Below, piece after piece: positions 9,335 to 17,684 of a stretch of 35,514 bases of DNA (positions are counted from its first letter, which is position 1; each line of letters begins with the position of its first letter). Source of the DNA: Bacteroidales bacterium. Its GTDB lineage: Bacteria > Bacteroidota > Bacteroidia > Bacteroidales > VadinHA17. Location: assembly GCA_025454795.1 (NCBI GenBank), contig JALONT010000030.1:1-35514 (forward strand), written 5' to 3'. The notes under the pieces are model-generated. The model was given only the letters and a program-made list of their open reading frames with translations, was not told the origin of the DNA and did not search any database. The position numbers and the translations under genes were made by a program.

Positions 9335-9467
9335 ATCTCCCGATCTTAACGGGACATCAGTGATTTTCAATAACTGATTGACCATCTATTCGAAGCTGAG
9401 CAATTCCCTTGCTATATTGATGGGGATCTTCAAAATAAGCAATGCCATAATTAGATCTCCCGATCTT
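9335..9467. repeat. 13-bp direct repeats bracketing a gene fragment
   Basis: The sequence ATCTCCCGATCTT occurs at 9335-9347 and again at 9455-9467, 120 bp apart in the same orientation. The repeats bracket a short coding remnant. They may be a footprint of duplication or excision, but no element lies between them. Confidence 0.4.
9356..9467 (-). pseudogene. short C-terminal remnant, possibly GH94-like phosphorylase
   Basis: A 37-codon stretch on the minus strand reads SNYGIAYFEDPHQYSKGIAQ followed by LRIDGQSVIENH and a TGA; CPV follows the stop in the same frame. The pattern (Tyr-x-Ile, Glu-x-Pro, Lys-Gly, VDG, Asn-x-x-Pro-Val) resembles the C-terminus of GH94 cellobiose-phosphorylase-like enzymes. 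It is too short to be certain, and the remainder of any gene has been lost. Confidence 0.25.
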
Positions 9468-9552
9468 TTAAGTACTACTGTTACCTCATGTCTTTTAATT
9501 TAAACATCTCTTTTTTGTAAGCAGTTACTATCATATCTGTTGTCATAAAAAC

Positions 9553-11973
9553 TTAGTCTTTCAAAAGAACAATGGGTAGATCCGTGGGCTTGAGCAGTTT
9601 GTAAATTGGAACTAAGACGTTGGGGCCGGGCTCAGGGAGGAAGCCATCCATAGTGTTCCAAATAATTATGTTTTCAGGAGATTCCGGCTCGAGCATGTGG
9701 CTGATTATTCGACCCATCACCTGCCCGGTTCTAACAACGTAAGTTCCTTTCGGGAAAGTCATTACCTTCTTTACCGTCTTATCAGCAACCGTTATAAATG
9801 TCGCTTCAGGATGATTAAATTCTTCCTTGTACTCGATATCCTCGAGGACATACGCTACTATGACCAGAGGAGCATCTTTTTGAAGAACTTCCACGGTGAT
9901 ATTGTGCTTCTTCAGCAGGTCGATCGCTTTAACGGCATTGTGAGGCAAAAGATAAGCATAGGGCCTCGGTCTGGTATTGGTTGCAACCGGTTTTTTGAGC
10001 AGATCGGCGCCGGTTATTTTAGTTGATATCCTGCCGACACTCGGCTCTTCGTCGGGATCAACACCGGGCCGTCCCATTCCGAGAGGGGATGCGCTCCGGT
10101 AGTTCTGCTCTGCGTCGGTAGCGAAAGAGAGAACAATTGTCATATCCTGTCCAATGCCGATTTTTTCACCGAAATCGCCGGTAATTTCACCATAGTCGTT
10201 CTCGCCGTCTAGGAGCAGCGCACCGTTTGACAATTCAGCGTCTCCAAACAGCTCCAACTCATTGCCGAGGGGATCCTTCAGTTCATTGAAAGTCATCTGC
10301 ACAAGCATATCCCTGGTTACCTCTGACCTGTTATTCCCGGCTATATCCAGCAGCGATACATCACCGAGTTCAGACCGTGAAAGTACACGATTCCAGACAC
10401 CGACGAAACCGATTTTTCCCTCCCAGAAACCATTCGCCCATTCAGCAAGTGCGCCGCCGTCACCGACATTTATCTCAGCCTTCGTCCAATCGCCACCGGG
10501 AATCATAGTGTCGTCGCTCCCCAGGGAGATGGCGGATCTGTTTTCAATTAACCATAGTTCTGAGCCGTCCGCTGTTGTCGTAAGAGCGACAAAGTGCATC
10601 TTTCCGTCACATAGCTCAAGGTCCGTCGCATAGTCTTCAAAATCACCGACATGCCAGAAATCAGCTCGAAGCTCGTCATCAGCATCCGGCAGGGGCGCCC
10701 ATAATGTAATGGAGGTCGGGTTACCTTTCTTGACGGGTACTCCTGCTTTTTTGCTAAGAAAATATGAGACCTTATTATCTTCCGGAACATACTTCATTTG
10801 AACGGGTATCTCTCCCTCGGCTTTTTGCCCCAGCTCAACGGTTTTTTTACGTGCTGAGTTGACGACATTCATAACCTTTTCGTGATTTTCCGAGCAATAT
10901 TCGAGAATGGATTTATACGATATGATCCCGCTTTTGACACCGTCTTCCAGGCTTTGTCCCCTGGGGGATTCAAAGACGATAGAGATGTAGTTGCTGATCC
11001 CTCCGTAATTTCGGAAGATATTGGGAGAAGGACTTCCGGCTTCCCATCTTTCTTCATCGCCATCGCTGTAATAGAATGACTTGTAGCCGGCGGCTTCCAG
11101 ATTATTAGCAATCAATGGAAATATTTCCTCATCGCAAATTTTCGATAACGCAGGATCGGCGGCGGCGTTTGTGGGAGCCAGATAAAGCATGTTATAATAA
11201 CGATACGAGGCATTGTGGCCGCCGATCTGGATGTGCGGGTGCCATTTCTGGAGTAAATTGCTGACATAACCTTGAGTCTCGGGTTCGTCGAGTTTGATGT
11301 AATCCCGGTTGATATCTTGATCGTTGGCGTTTCCCCGTTGGTCTTGTTCGGTACCGTCAGGATTTAAACAAGGCGCCATGATCACCACCAGGTCATCAAG
11401 CAGAGCGTTCATTTTGGTGCCTTTTTGTGCCAGCTCCCGGATCAGAATCAAATTCGATTCCCTTAGGACTCGTTCATCGCCATGGACGCCCGCATCTAGA
11501 ACAACGATGGGTTTACCGCTGGTCATAGCTTCGAAGGGATTGGTTACCATCGGTCTGCTGAAAACTGCATACACCAACTCTCGGCCTTTAACGGATTTTC
11601 CATAGGTGGAAAGGAGCATATCCTGTGAACCGGCAACGACTTCTTCGAGATAATCCATCATCTCTTGGTGGGTGCAGTTTCTTTGGAAATCGCTTTCTTC
11701 GCAGGCGGTACGTAACTTCTCGTTTGTGTGGGTAAGCGTCTCTAAGCCCCTCTTTTCATGTCTGTTTGACAGCGGCTTCAGACGTGCCTGCGTTTGACTT
11801 GTCGAGGAAAGCAGATCGGTGCGAAGCCCTGACCGATCATCCACTTTTAATCGGTTTGAACCTTCATCTTGTATTTTCCCCACAACATCCCAATGAATTT
11901 TCTCTTGTGAGAAAACTGCAAGGCATATGAATAGAAAGACTAACGAAAAACTGGTTTTTAAGCATTTTTTCAT
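9553..11973 (-). CDS. secreted M14 zinc carboxypeptidase with LamG-like insertion
   Basis: An 806-residue exported protein (signal peptide ends at VFSQ, about residue 23). The M14 catalytic domain runs from about 98 to 380. Zinc ligands appear as His164 and Glu167 in GVHGDERV and His253 in GGHNA; NANDQDINRDY carries the substrate-binding Arg, and Glu335 in VFESPRG is the catalytic Glu. About 418-645 is concanavalin/LamG-like (GFWEGKIGFVGVWNRVLSRS; NGALLLDGENDYGEI), and the M14-associated C-terminal region resumes at about 668 (RPRPYAYLLPHNAV). The 509-residue paralogue at 19433-20962 lacks the insertion. Residues 24-44 resemble the start of M28 peptidases (IHWDVVGKIQDEG), and 45-97 match nothing I recognise. 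It is the last gene of locus 2 and appears GC-richer than its neighbours. It probably trims peptides or amide-linked sugars at the surface; the substrate is unknown. Confidence 0.85.
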   Translation of the reverse strand: MKKCLKTSFSLVFLFICLAVFSQEKIHWDVVGKIQDEGSNRLKVDDRSGLRTDLLSSTSQTQARLKPLSNRHEKRGLETLTHTNEKLRTACEESDFQRNCTHQEMMDYLEEVVAGSQDMLLSTYGKSVKGRELVYAVFSRPMVTNPFEAMTSGKPIVVLDAGVHGDERVLRESNLILIRELAQKGTKMNALLDDLVVIMAPCLNPDGTEQDQRGNANDQDINRDYIKLDEPETQGYVSNLLQKWHPHIQIGGHNASYRYYNMLYLAPTNAAADPALSKICDEEIFPLIANNLEAAGYKSFYYSDGDEERWEAGSPSPNIFRNYGGISNYISIVFESPRGQSLEDGVKSGIISYKSILEYCSENHEKVMNVVNSARKKTVELGQKAEGEIPVQMKYVPEDNKVSYFLSKKAGVPVKKGNPTSITLWAPLPDADDELRADFWHVGDFEDYATDLELCDGKMHFVALTTTADGSELWLIENRSAISLGSDDTMIPGGDWTKAEINVGDGGALAEWANGFWEGKIGFVGVWNRVLSRSELGDVSLLDIAGNNRSEVTRDMLVQMTFNELKDPLGNELELFGDAELSNGALLLDGENDYGEITGDFGEKIGIGQDMTIVLSFATDAEQNYRSASPLGMGRPGVDPDEEPSVGRISTKITGADLLKKPVATNTRPRPYAYLLPHNAVKAIDLLKKHNITVEVLQKDAPLVIVAYVLEDIEYKEEFNHPEATFITVADKTVKKVMTFPKGTYVVRTGQVMGRIISHMLEPESPENIIIWNTMDGFLPEPGPNVLVPIYKLLKPTDLPIVLLKD

Positions 11974-12157
11974 GATGGTATTTTATTAATTAACTCAAGT
12001 TGCTAGTTATAGAATAATATAATAATTATAAAATATTGGAAATCAATATAATATGTTTATAAATAATGTTAATATGTAGATAATCAAATACATATAAATT
12101 AGGAGTACCTAAAAAATCCTCCTGATTTAAGTTGCGAAACCATATAACCTGAAGGAT

Positions 12158-12265
12158 ATGATAGAAAGATTTATCGCAATTTACGTTTTTATTGATGATA
12201 TCATGATAGAAATAGGTCATAAAGAACATGCATGGTACACAAGGCAGAGGCCAACCCCGTATTAG
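12158..12265 (+). pseudogene. transposase N-terminal remnant
   Basis: A 35-codon ORF from ATG 12158 begins MIERFIAIYVFIDDIMIEIG and continues HKEHAWYTR before TAG at 12263-12265. The first 23 residues match the start of Bacteroidota transposases that begin MI-K-IAIYCFVDDLLK-IGHKEP (IS982-like/ISNCY DDE enzymes). Nothing beyond the first 25 residues remains. It lies downstream of the SusD stop of locus 2, antisense to that operon. Confidence 0.45.
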
Positions 12266-12277
12266 AAGATGGCCTCT
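12246..12277 (-). terminator. inverted repeat downstream of SusD (locus 2), weak terminator candidate
   Basis: AGAGGCCA at 12246-12253 pairs with TGGCCTCT at 12270-12277 across a 16-base loop, 40 bp after the susD stop. There is no T-run on either side, so intrinsic termination is doubtful. It may instead belong to the overlapping transposase remnant. The rest of the 12000-12316 gap is AT-rich with nothing else seen. Confidence 0.25.
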
Positions 12278-12316
12278 TACTTGATAACCAGAACTAAAAC
12301 TATGATCTATCTATCA

Positions 12317-13813
12317 CTAATAATTTGGATTCTGGATCAGATTGCTATTTAAATTGAGTTCCCTCTGTGGGATTGGAAGAACCTCGTCCTTACCTACTGT
12401 GAATGTCAAAAAGTTTGGATCATGCACTGCAGATTTCGGTCCATAGTCTCCCCAACGTTTCAGATCATCAAAACGAACAAGTTCACTGGCCAGTTCAACC
12501 AGCCTTTCATGCTTAAGTTGCTCATGGAAATCTGACTTGCTCAATCCAGGCATAACAGTACTTAATGGATTCATATTCGCCCTTTCGCGGACCATATCCA
12601 CATAGGCATAAGCATCATTGGTCTTATCATTCTGATTAAGGGCTTCAGCATAGAGTAACAGTACATCGGCGTACCGGATGATAATGAAGTCCGTTCCTGT
12701 CGTCAAGGCCTTAATCTTACCGCCATTCGCATTGACACTTTTTTGGTCCGAGTATTTATAATACATGGTGGTTATTTCTGGATTCTGAACTCCATCAATC
12801 CAATAATTCCAATTCTTTCCATAATAAGTCTTTGAGGAATTCTCATGAAAGATGGTCTCATCGAGCCTGGGATCAGGATTGCCGTCCTTATTATTTTCAG
12901 TTTGAAAGGATTCAAGTATAAAGTTTGACGCCTGAATATCACCATATGTCCCTAATACTTCCTTCAATGAGTTAAACTTGGGCCTCCGACTGTCGTCATT
13001 TGCTTTCGTACCTTCCGTACCAAAGAAAACAAAATTTGCAATCAGAATTGCTTCTGGATTAACAAATTCAGTGCCGTCAAAATTGATAGCATAATCCACA
13101 TTCAGGGAATACTCCCCCGAATTGATTACCTTATTCAGTTCAGCTTCAGCTTCGGTATATTTATGTTGTTGCATATACACTTTCCCCAGCAAGGCCTGGG
13201 CAGCACCCTTTGATACGAGACCATATTCACCCTCTGTATATTCACTGGCCAGCGGAAGTTCGGGAATGGCCAGTTTCAGCTCCCTTTCCATAATCTTATA
13301 AATCTGACCTTCCTCTGCCCGCAGTGGTTTATCAGCCGGGCTCTGTATTCCTTCTACAAGGGCCACATGATCACCAAAGAGCAGCTGCAGGTTATAGTAA
13401 CCAAGAGCAACGAAGAAACGTGCTTCTGCGGTGATCGCAGCTACATCTGGACCCTCAATGCCAGGTGCCCGCTCGATCACCTGGTAGGCCCTGCCAATCA
13501 TTTGATACATTTTAGTCCAATTATCTGCATACGTGCCGTAATCCTCCGAAAGGAATCTGAATTCGTTATAGACACTACTATTGGGCCATTCATTAGTGCC
13601 TTCATCAGTCAGACCCGTAATTCTACAAGCCTCGTCACCCCAGTAGTCCTGCAATACATCATAACAAGCATAAGCGCCACTGCGAAGTTGTTCCTGGGCT
13701 TGCCAAAATGTATCTTCGTTCAGATGGTTGGGATCGATCTTTTCTAGATCAAAACAAGATGAAAGAGAAAATGTCACAAGGACCACCAATGTTTTTGCAA
13801 ATATATTTTTCAT
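12317..13813 (-). CDS. SusD/RagB-like outer-membrane lipoprotein (locus 2)
   Basis: A 498-residue SusD/RagB family protein with lipobox Cys20 (LSSC). The N-terminal block (DLEKIDPNHLNEDTFWQ), central GAAQALLGKVYMQQ, IIRYADVLLLYAEALNQ and LVELASELVRFDDLKRWG are typical. It should be the surface substrate-binding lid of the SusC encoded 25 bp upstream. The gene downstream is an M14 peptidase rather than a glycosidase, so this pair may handle peptides, as RagAB does in Porphyromonas gingivalis; that is inference from context. The pair is clearly a different subfamily from the locus 1 pair. Confidence 0.92.
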   Translation of the reverse strand: MKNIFAKTLVVLVTFSLSSCFDLEKIDPNHLNEDTFWQAQEQLRSGAYACYDVLQDYWGDEACRITGLTDEGTNEWPNSSVYNEFRFLSEDYGTYADNWTKMYQMIGRAYQVIERAPGIEGPDVAAITAEARFFVALGYYNLQLLFGDHVALVEGIQSPADKPLRAEEGQIYKIMERELKLAIPELPLASEYTEGEYGLVSKGAAQALLGKVYMQQHKYTEAEAELNKVINSGEYSLNVDYAINFDGTEFVNPEAILIANFVFFGTEGTKANDDSRRPKFNSLKEVLGTYGDIQASNFILESFQTENNKDGNPDPRLDETIFHENSSKTYYGKNWNYWIDGVQNPEITTMYYKYSDQKSVNANGGKIKALTTGTDFIIIRYADVLLLYAEALNQNDKTNDAYAYVDMVRERANMNPLSTVMPGLSKSDFHEQLKHERLVELASELVRFDDLKRWGDYGPKSAVHDPNFLTFTVGKDEVLPIPQRELNLNSNLIQNPNY

Positions 13814-13838
13814 GATATCTGGATTTTTTGTTTTGCGA

Positions 13839-16800
13839 TTATAGTGTCAAATTTACTCCTGCACTTAACATTCTTACCTGCGGATAATTCATTCGATCGA
13901 TTCCCGGATTAAATACACCTCCTTCGAATTCAGGATCCACACCCCGGTATTTAGTGATTGTGAAGAGATTTTGGGCGCTCAGATACACCCTAAGCTTTGT
14001 GAATTTTTCAAAGGGTATCGAGTAGCCGATTTGTAAATTCTTCAGTCTTAAATAAGCCCCATTCTCAACAAATCTAGTGCTGGGAAAGTTATTGGCTACA
14101 TCGCCGTAAACAGGCCTGGGGTCTGTACCCACTCCATCAATATATGGATCATAATCTATAGAATAATTGGTGATGTGACTGGCATTCAATTCATAATAAT
14201 AGGAATTGTAAACATCTCGTTTCGTAACTCCCTGGAAGAAACCATATAGATCAAATCCCTTCCAACTGACTTCGAAATTCAGGCCGTACTGCATCTTGGG
14301 GATCGGATTCCCCCATATCTGACGGTCATCATCGAAATTGATGTTGCCATCCGGTTCTCCGGTCAAATTACCATCTTCGTCCCTGCCATTTACATCCCTG
14401 TAGCGGGCATCACCAATGACAGGTACCTTACCGGTGATGGTTACCCCATCCATATTGATCTGATCCTGACTGGTATATATCCCCAGATATTCAACGAGAA
14501 AGAGTTGTCCCAGAGGTAAACCCAGTCGCGAGGTGGAATTAGTTCCCGGGAATTCATCAACCCCAAAGGGAAGATAGGTGATCTCGTTGTTGGTATGGAA
14601 GGCATTGGTAGTTACACTGAAACTGAAATCACCAATGACCCTCCGGTAAGTAAGACTTGTTTCCCATCCATTTCTTGTCATATTTACCGCATTCACTGTC
14701 ACTGTAGTAGCATCTGCAGGTCCTATGGTTCCGGGTACAGGAACAGCGACAAGTAGGCCCTCCAGGTTCCCCATATAGTAATCGGCGTTAAATTCAAGCT
14801 GGCCCTCAAATAGCCTCAGGTCCAGGCCTAAATTGGTTTCCCTTAGTGTCTCCCAGGAGATGTCCCTGTTGGACAAGGCTCCCCTTGTCGTACCGATCAC
14901 CAATGCACCTTCAGGCCCCATGTTATAATTCACACCATCAGCCACTCCGGATCGAACAAGTGATTGATAAGCATAATCTCCAATACTCGAGTTTCCAACT
15001 ACACCATACCCTGCCCTGATTTTCAGATCCGAGATAGCATCCAAAGTAAAGAAATCCTCCTTGGCAATGTTCCAACCTGCCGATACTGAAGGAAAGGTAC
15101 CCCAGCGGTTTTCGGAGGCAAATTTTGAGGACCCATCGCGCCTCAGAATGGCAGTTAAAAGATATCTGTCTTTAAATTTGTAAGTAAATCTTCCGAGATA
15201 CGAGCGGATAGCAGAACTGAATTGACCACCTTTAGATTGAGAGGATGCTGAACTGGCACTAATTTCCCAGAAATAGGGCTCTTTCAGATGGCCGTCTAAG
15301 GTTTCGGTCTCCTGATATGCCCCATTTATCTCCTGTTCTGCATGTGTTACCATTGCAGAAATCTCATGGTCCCCAAAGGTTTTCGTATAAGTAAGACGGT
15401 TCTCGAGGGAGATCGTGGAGGATTCTCCGCGTTCTTGAAAAAGTCTTGACTGAATATCGGACCCCCCCATCCGGATTAGGAATCGCGGATTGTATGCTTT
15501 GGATTGGTTGAAGTTTGAATTGACTCCTACACTGAAATGATATTTCAGACCATCCAGGATCTCAAGATCCAGGTAGACATTGCTCAGGATTTGGGTTTCC
15601 CTGTCCATGGATTTCATTAAATCCTGCTGAGCCACAGGGTTGGGTACAAAAGTGTATGCAGCTTCCACGTCTCCATATCCATACCCACTTGTTTTATAAG
15701 GATCATAGACAGGAATAATAGGCAGATTGCTGACAGTATAGGTTGCAATTGTTCCCGAATATTGTTTGGACAGGCCTGAGATTCTTGACCTGCTTACCGA
15801 TAGGTTTTGCCCAATGATCAACCGTTTCCAGGGTGTAAAATCAGTATTCACTCTGGCACCTATCCTGTCAAAAAGTGATCCCTGGATGGTACCTTCAGTG
15901 TATGTATTGTTCAACGAGATATAGGCATTGTATTTTTGGCTGCCACTGGAAACACTCAGATTGAAATCCTGCATCAATGCCTGCTTATTAAACACCTCTT
16001 CCTGCCAGTCGGTATTTACATCAGGATCAAAATCCACATCAGCCTTGCTCATCCGGGGAATTCCACTGTTATCATGAGCCACATTATTGATCCTGGCAAA
16101 TTCATAATTATCCGTTACATCAATTCTCCCCGGAATGCGCTGCAATCCCACCTGTGCAATCGCATTCACAACTGGGTTTCCTGATTTCCCCTTTTTAGTG
16201 GTAATCACCACCACTCCGTTTGCGGCCCTTGAACCGTAGATGGCGGAAGAAGATGCATCTTTAAGGATCTGTACCGATTCAATATCGTACGGATTTAAAT
16301 TTGGGCTGTCGTCGGTGAGGACCCCATCCACCACATAGAGTGGATTGTTGCCACCAAAGAAAGAAGTCCCCCTAATCTTTATGTCTCCAGTGCCACCCGG
16401 TTGTCCCGAGGTTACCACAGATACCCCGGCTACTTGCCCCTGGAGCCTGTCGGTCAGGTTTGTAGAGGTACTACGGTCCAGATCCTCAACATTTACCGCC
16501 GACACAGAACCTGTCAGATCGCTTTTCCTCTGGGTCCCGTAGCCAACTACTACGACTTCTTCCAACGATTCGAGATCCAACAAAAGTGAAACATTTATTT
16601 GTGTTCTGCGCCCAACGGTTTCATCCAGGCTTATATATCCAATAAAACTAAAGCTAAGTATAGCATCTTGTTCGGTAACTGCTATTGAGTAGTTACCGAA
16701 GGCATCGGTAAAGGTACCCTGGGTCGTCCCCTTTATTATCACGGTTGCACCGCTCAAAGGTTCCTTATTTTCATCGGTGACTGTTCCTGTTATCACGGTC

Positions 16801-16871
16801 TGTGCAAATAACGGTGACAGGCCAAGGAACATCAGCACGATTATACTGAATAATCTATGTAGTCTTTTCAT
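13839..16871 (-). CDS. SusC/RagA-like TonB-dependent receptor (locus 2)
   Basis: A complete SusC-family outer-membrane transporter of about 1010 residues. MKRLHRLFSIIVLMFLG to LFAQ is a clean signal peptide. A carboxypeptidase-regulatory-like domain (GTVTDENKEPLSGATV), Ton-box-like EEVVVVGYG, the plug with ILKDASSSAIYGSRAANG, and a barrel ending in AGVNLTL follow. The start at 16871 is chosen for the signal peptide. The frame also has an ATG at 16892 whose A overlaps the upstream stop as TAATG; that would add MTLNKEE and couple translation to the preceding lipoprotein gene. It pairs with the SusD gene 25 bp downstream. Substrate is unknown, with peptides a possibility given the peptidase gene after SusD. 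Confidence 0.92.
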   Translation of the reverse strand: MKRLHRLFSIIVLMFLGLSPLFAQTVITGTVTDENKEPLSGATVIIKGTTQGTFTDAFGNYSIAVTEQDAILSFSFIGYISLDETVGRRTQINVSLLLDLESLEEVVVVGYGTQRKSDLTGSVSAVNVEDLDRSTSTNLTDRLQGQVAGVSVVTSGQPGGTGDIKIRGTSFFGGNNPLYVVDGVLTDDSPNLNPYDIESVQILKDASSSAIYGSRAANGVVVITTKKGKSGNPVVNAIAQVGLQRIPGRIDVTDNYEFARINNVAHDNSGIPRMSKADVDFDPDVNTDWQEEVFNKQALMQDFNLSVSSGSQKYNAYISLNNTYTEGTIQGSLFDRIGARVNTDFTPWKRLIIGQNLSVSRSRISGLSKQYSGTIATYTVSNLPIIPVYDPYKTSGYGYGDVEAAYTFVPNPVAQQDLMKSMDRETQILSNVYLDLEILDGLKYHFSVGVNSNFNQSKAYNPRFLIRMGGSDIQSRLFQERGESSTISLENRLTYTKTFGDHEISAMVTHAEQEINGAYQETETLDGHLKEPYFWEISASSASSQSKGGQFSSAIRSYLGRFTYKFKDRYLLTAILRRDGSSKFASENRWGTFPSVSAGWNIAKEDFFTLDAISDLKIRAGYGVVGNSSIGDYAYQSLVRSGVADGVNYNMGPEGALVIGTTRGALSNRDISWETLRETNLGLDLRLFEGQLEFNADYYMGNLEGLLVAVPVPGTIGPADATTVTVNAVNMTRNGWETSLTYRRVIGDFSFSVTTNAFHTNNEITYLPFGVDEFPGTNSTSRLGLPLGQLFLVEYLGIYTSQDQINMDGVTITGKVPVIGDARYRDVNGRDEDGNLTGEPDGNINFDDDRQIWGNPIPKMQYGLNFEVSWKGFDLYGFFQGVTKRDVYNSYYYELNASHITNYSIDYDPYIDGVGTDPRPVYGDVANNFPSTRFVENGAYLRLKNLQIGYSIPFEKFTKLRVYLSAQNLFTITKYRGVDPEFEGGVFNPGIDRMNYPQVRMLSAGVNLTL

Positions 16872-16891
16872 TTCTTCTTTATTTAAGGTCA

Positions 16892-17443
16892 TTAGAATAT
16901 CTGGTTTTTGGCAAAATCGAGAACTCCGCACCGTACCGTGATCGATGCTCCATCGAATCCTTCATAAGAAAAGGGGGCTCCGTTTTGGTTTAGACCCAGA
17001 AGTACTGTAATATCCTGGAAATCAAACATTGGGAACCAAGTGAGACCTTTAGCATTCACAATGACCTTAAATTCAGTGGATGTAACATTTCCTTCAATCC
17101 CATCGGTAGCTGTGACCTTAACCGTTGAAGACCCTGCTCCAACTTCAGTAATTTTGAGGATAGAACCATTTAACGTGATTTTGACAACAGCATTATCGCT
17201 GTTAGTAGCAGTATATTTAATTAAGTCACCCTCAACATCAAATATATACTGATTTAAATTTAGTTCGTAAGTTCCGAAACCCTGGGTCAGCAAAACATCC
17301 TCGATGGGCTTTGATACTTTCGGTGGATTGTTTCGGATCTCAACATCCGCAAAATCCGGTGAAAATTCCTCTCTGCAAGCATTCATGGATATAAGAATCA
17401 CCATGCCTGCGAGCATATGAATCATTGCAATAAATCTTTTCAT
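16892..17443 (-). CDS. small Ig-like/cadherin-like lipoprotein preceding SusC
   Basis: A 183-residue predicted lipoprotein: the signal ends in SMNAC with Cys23. Residues 38-135 look like one Ig/cadherin-like beta-sandwich repeat (NNPPKVSKPIEDVLL, FDVEGDLIKYTATNSD, GAGSSTVKVTATDGIEG), a fold common in surface adhesion and glycan-binding proteins. The last 50 residues match nothing I recognise. It is the first gene of locus 2, and its stop overlaps a possible SusC start (TAATG), so the two are surely co-transcribed. A role as a surface accessory or substrate-capturing protein for the SusCD pair is inferred from position only. Confidence 0.75.
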   Translation of the reverse strand: MKRFIAMIHMLAGMVILISMNACREEFSPDFADVEIRNNPPKVSKPIEDVLLTQGFGTYELNLNQYIFDVEGDLIKYTATNSDNAVVKITLNGSILKITEVGAGSSTVKVTATDGIEGNVTSTEFKVIVNAKGLTWFPMFDFQDITVLLGLNQNGAPFSYEGFDGASITVRCGVLDFAKNQIF

Positions 17444-17486
17444 AGTTAGGAAGTTTAATTTATTATTGAGTTTAGTAATTACTGAT

Positions 17487-17518
17487 CAAAATTATGCTAT
17501 TTTTATTATACTTACAAA
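17487..17518 (-). promoter_or_regulatory. Bacteroidota promoter, repeat unit 1 (gene-proximal)
   Basis: On the minus strand TTTG (17518-17515) is followed after exactly 20 bases by TAATTTTG (17494-17487). This fits the Bacteroidota primary sigma consensus TTTG, about 19-20 bases, TAnnTTTG. Transcription would start near 17480, giving a leader of about 37 bases to the ATG at 17443. It is the best-placed of the three copies. Confidence 0.6.
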
Positions 17519-17569
17519 CATTAAAAAAGAAAGTTACTGTATTTTAAATTGAGTTTCGCAATTACTGAT

Positions 17570-17601
17570 CAAAATTATGCTAATTATTTTATAATTAAAA
17601 A
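17570..17601 (-). promoter_or_regulatory. promoter-like site, repeat unit 2 (degenerate -33 box)
   Basis: The equivalent positions in unit 2 read TTTT then, after 20 bases, TAATTTTG. The -7 box is perfect but the -33 box has lost its G, so this copy should be weaker or inactive. Confidence 0.35.
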
Positions 17602-17652
17602 CATTTTAGAAAAAAATTACTATATTTTAAACTAAGTTTAGTAATTACTGAT

Positions 17653-17684
17653 CAAGATTATGCTAATTATTTTATACTTACAAA
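17653..17684 (-). promoter_or_regulatory. promoter-like site, repeat unit 3 (one -7 mismatch)
   Basis: In unit 3 the boxes read TTTG, 20 bases, TAATCTTG. The -33 box is intact and the -7 box has a single T-to-C change. A start here would give a leader of about 200 bases through the two downstream copies. Confidence 0.4.

Noticed and set aside
9083-9349. 88-codon plus-strand ORF as a gene
   Set aside because: It is the complement of the transposase N-terminal remnant; the minus-strand reading has the recognisable sequence.
12026-12229. 67-codon minus-strand ORF behind SusD
   Set aside because: Very AT-rich codons, no family resemblance, and it overlaps the recognisable plus-strand transposase start.
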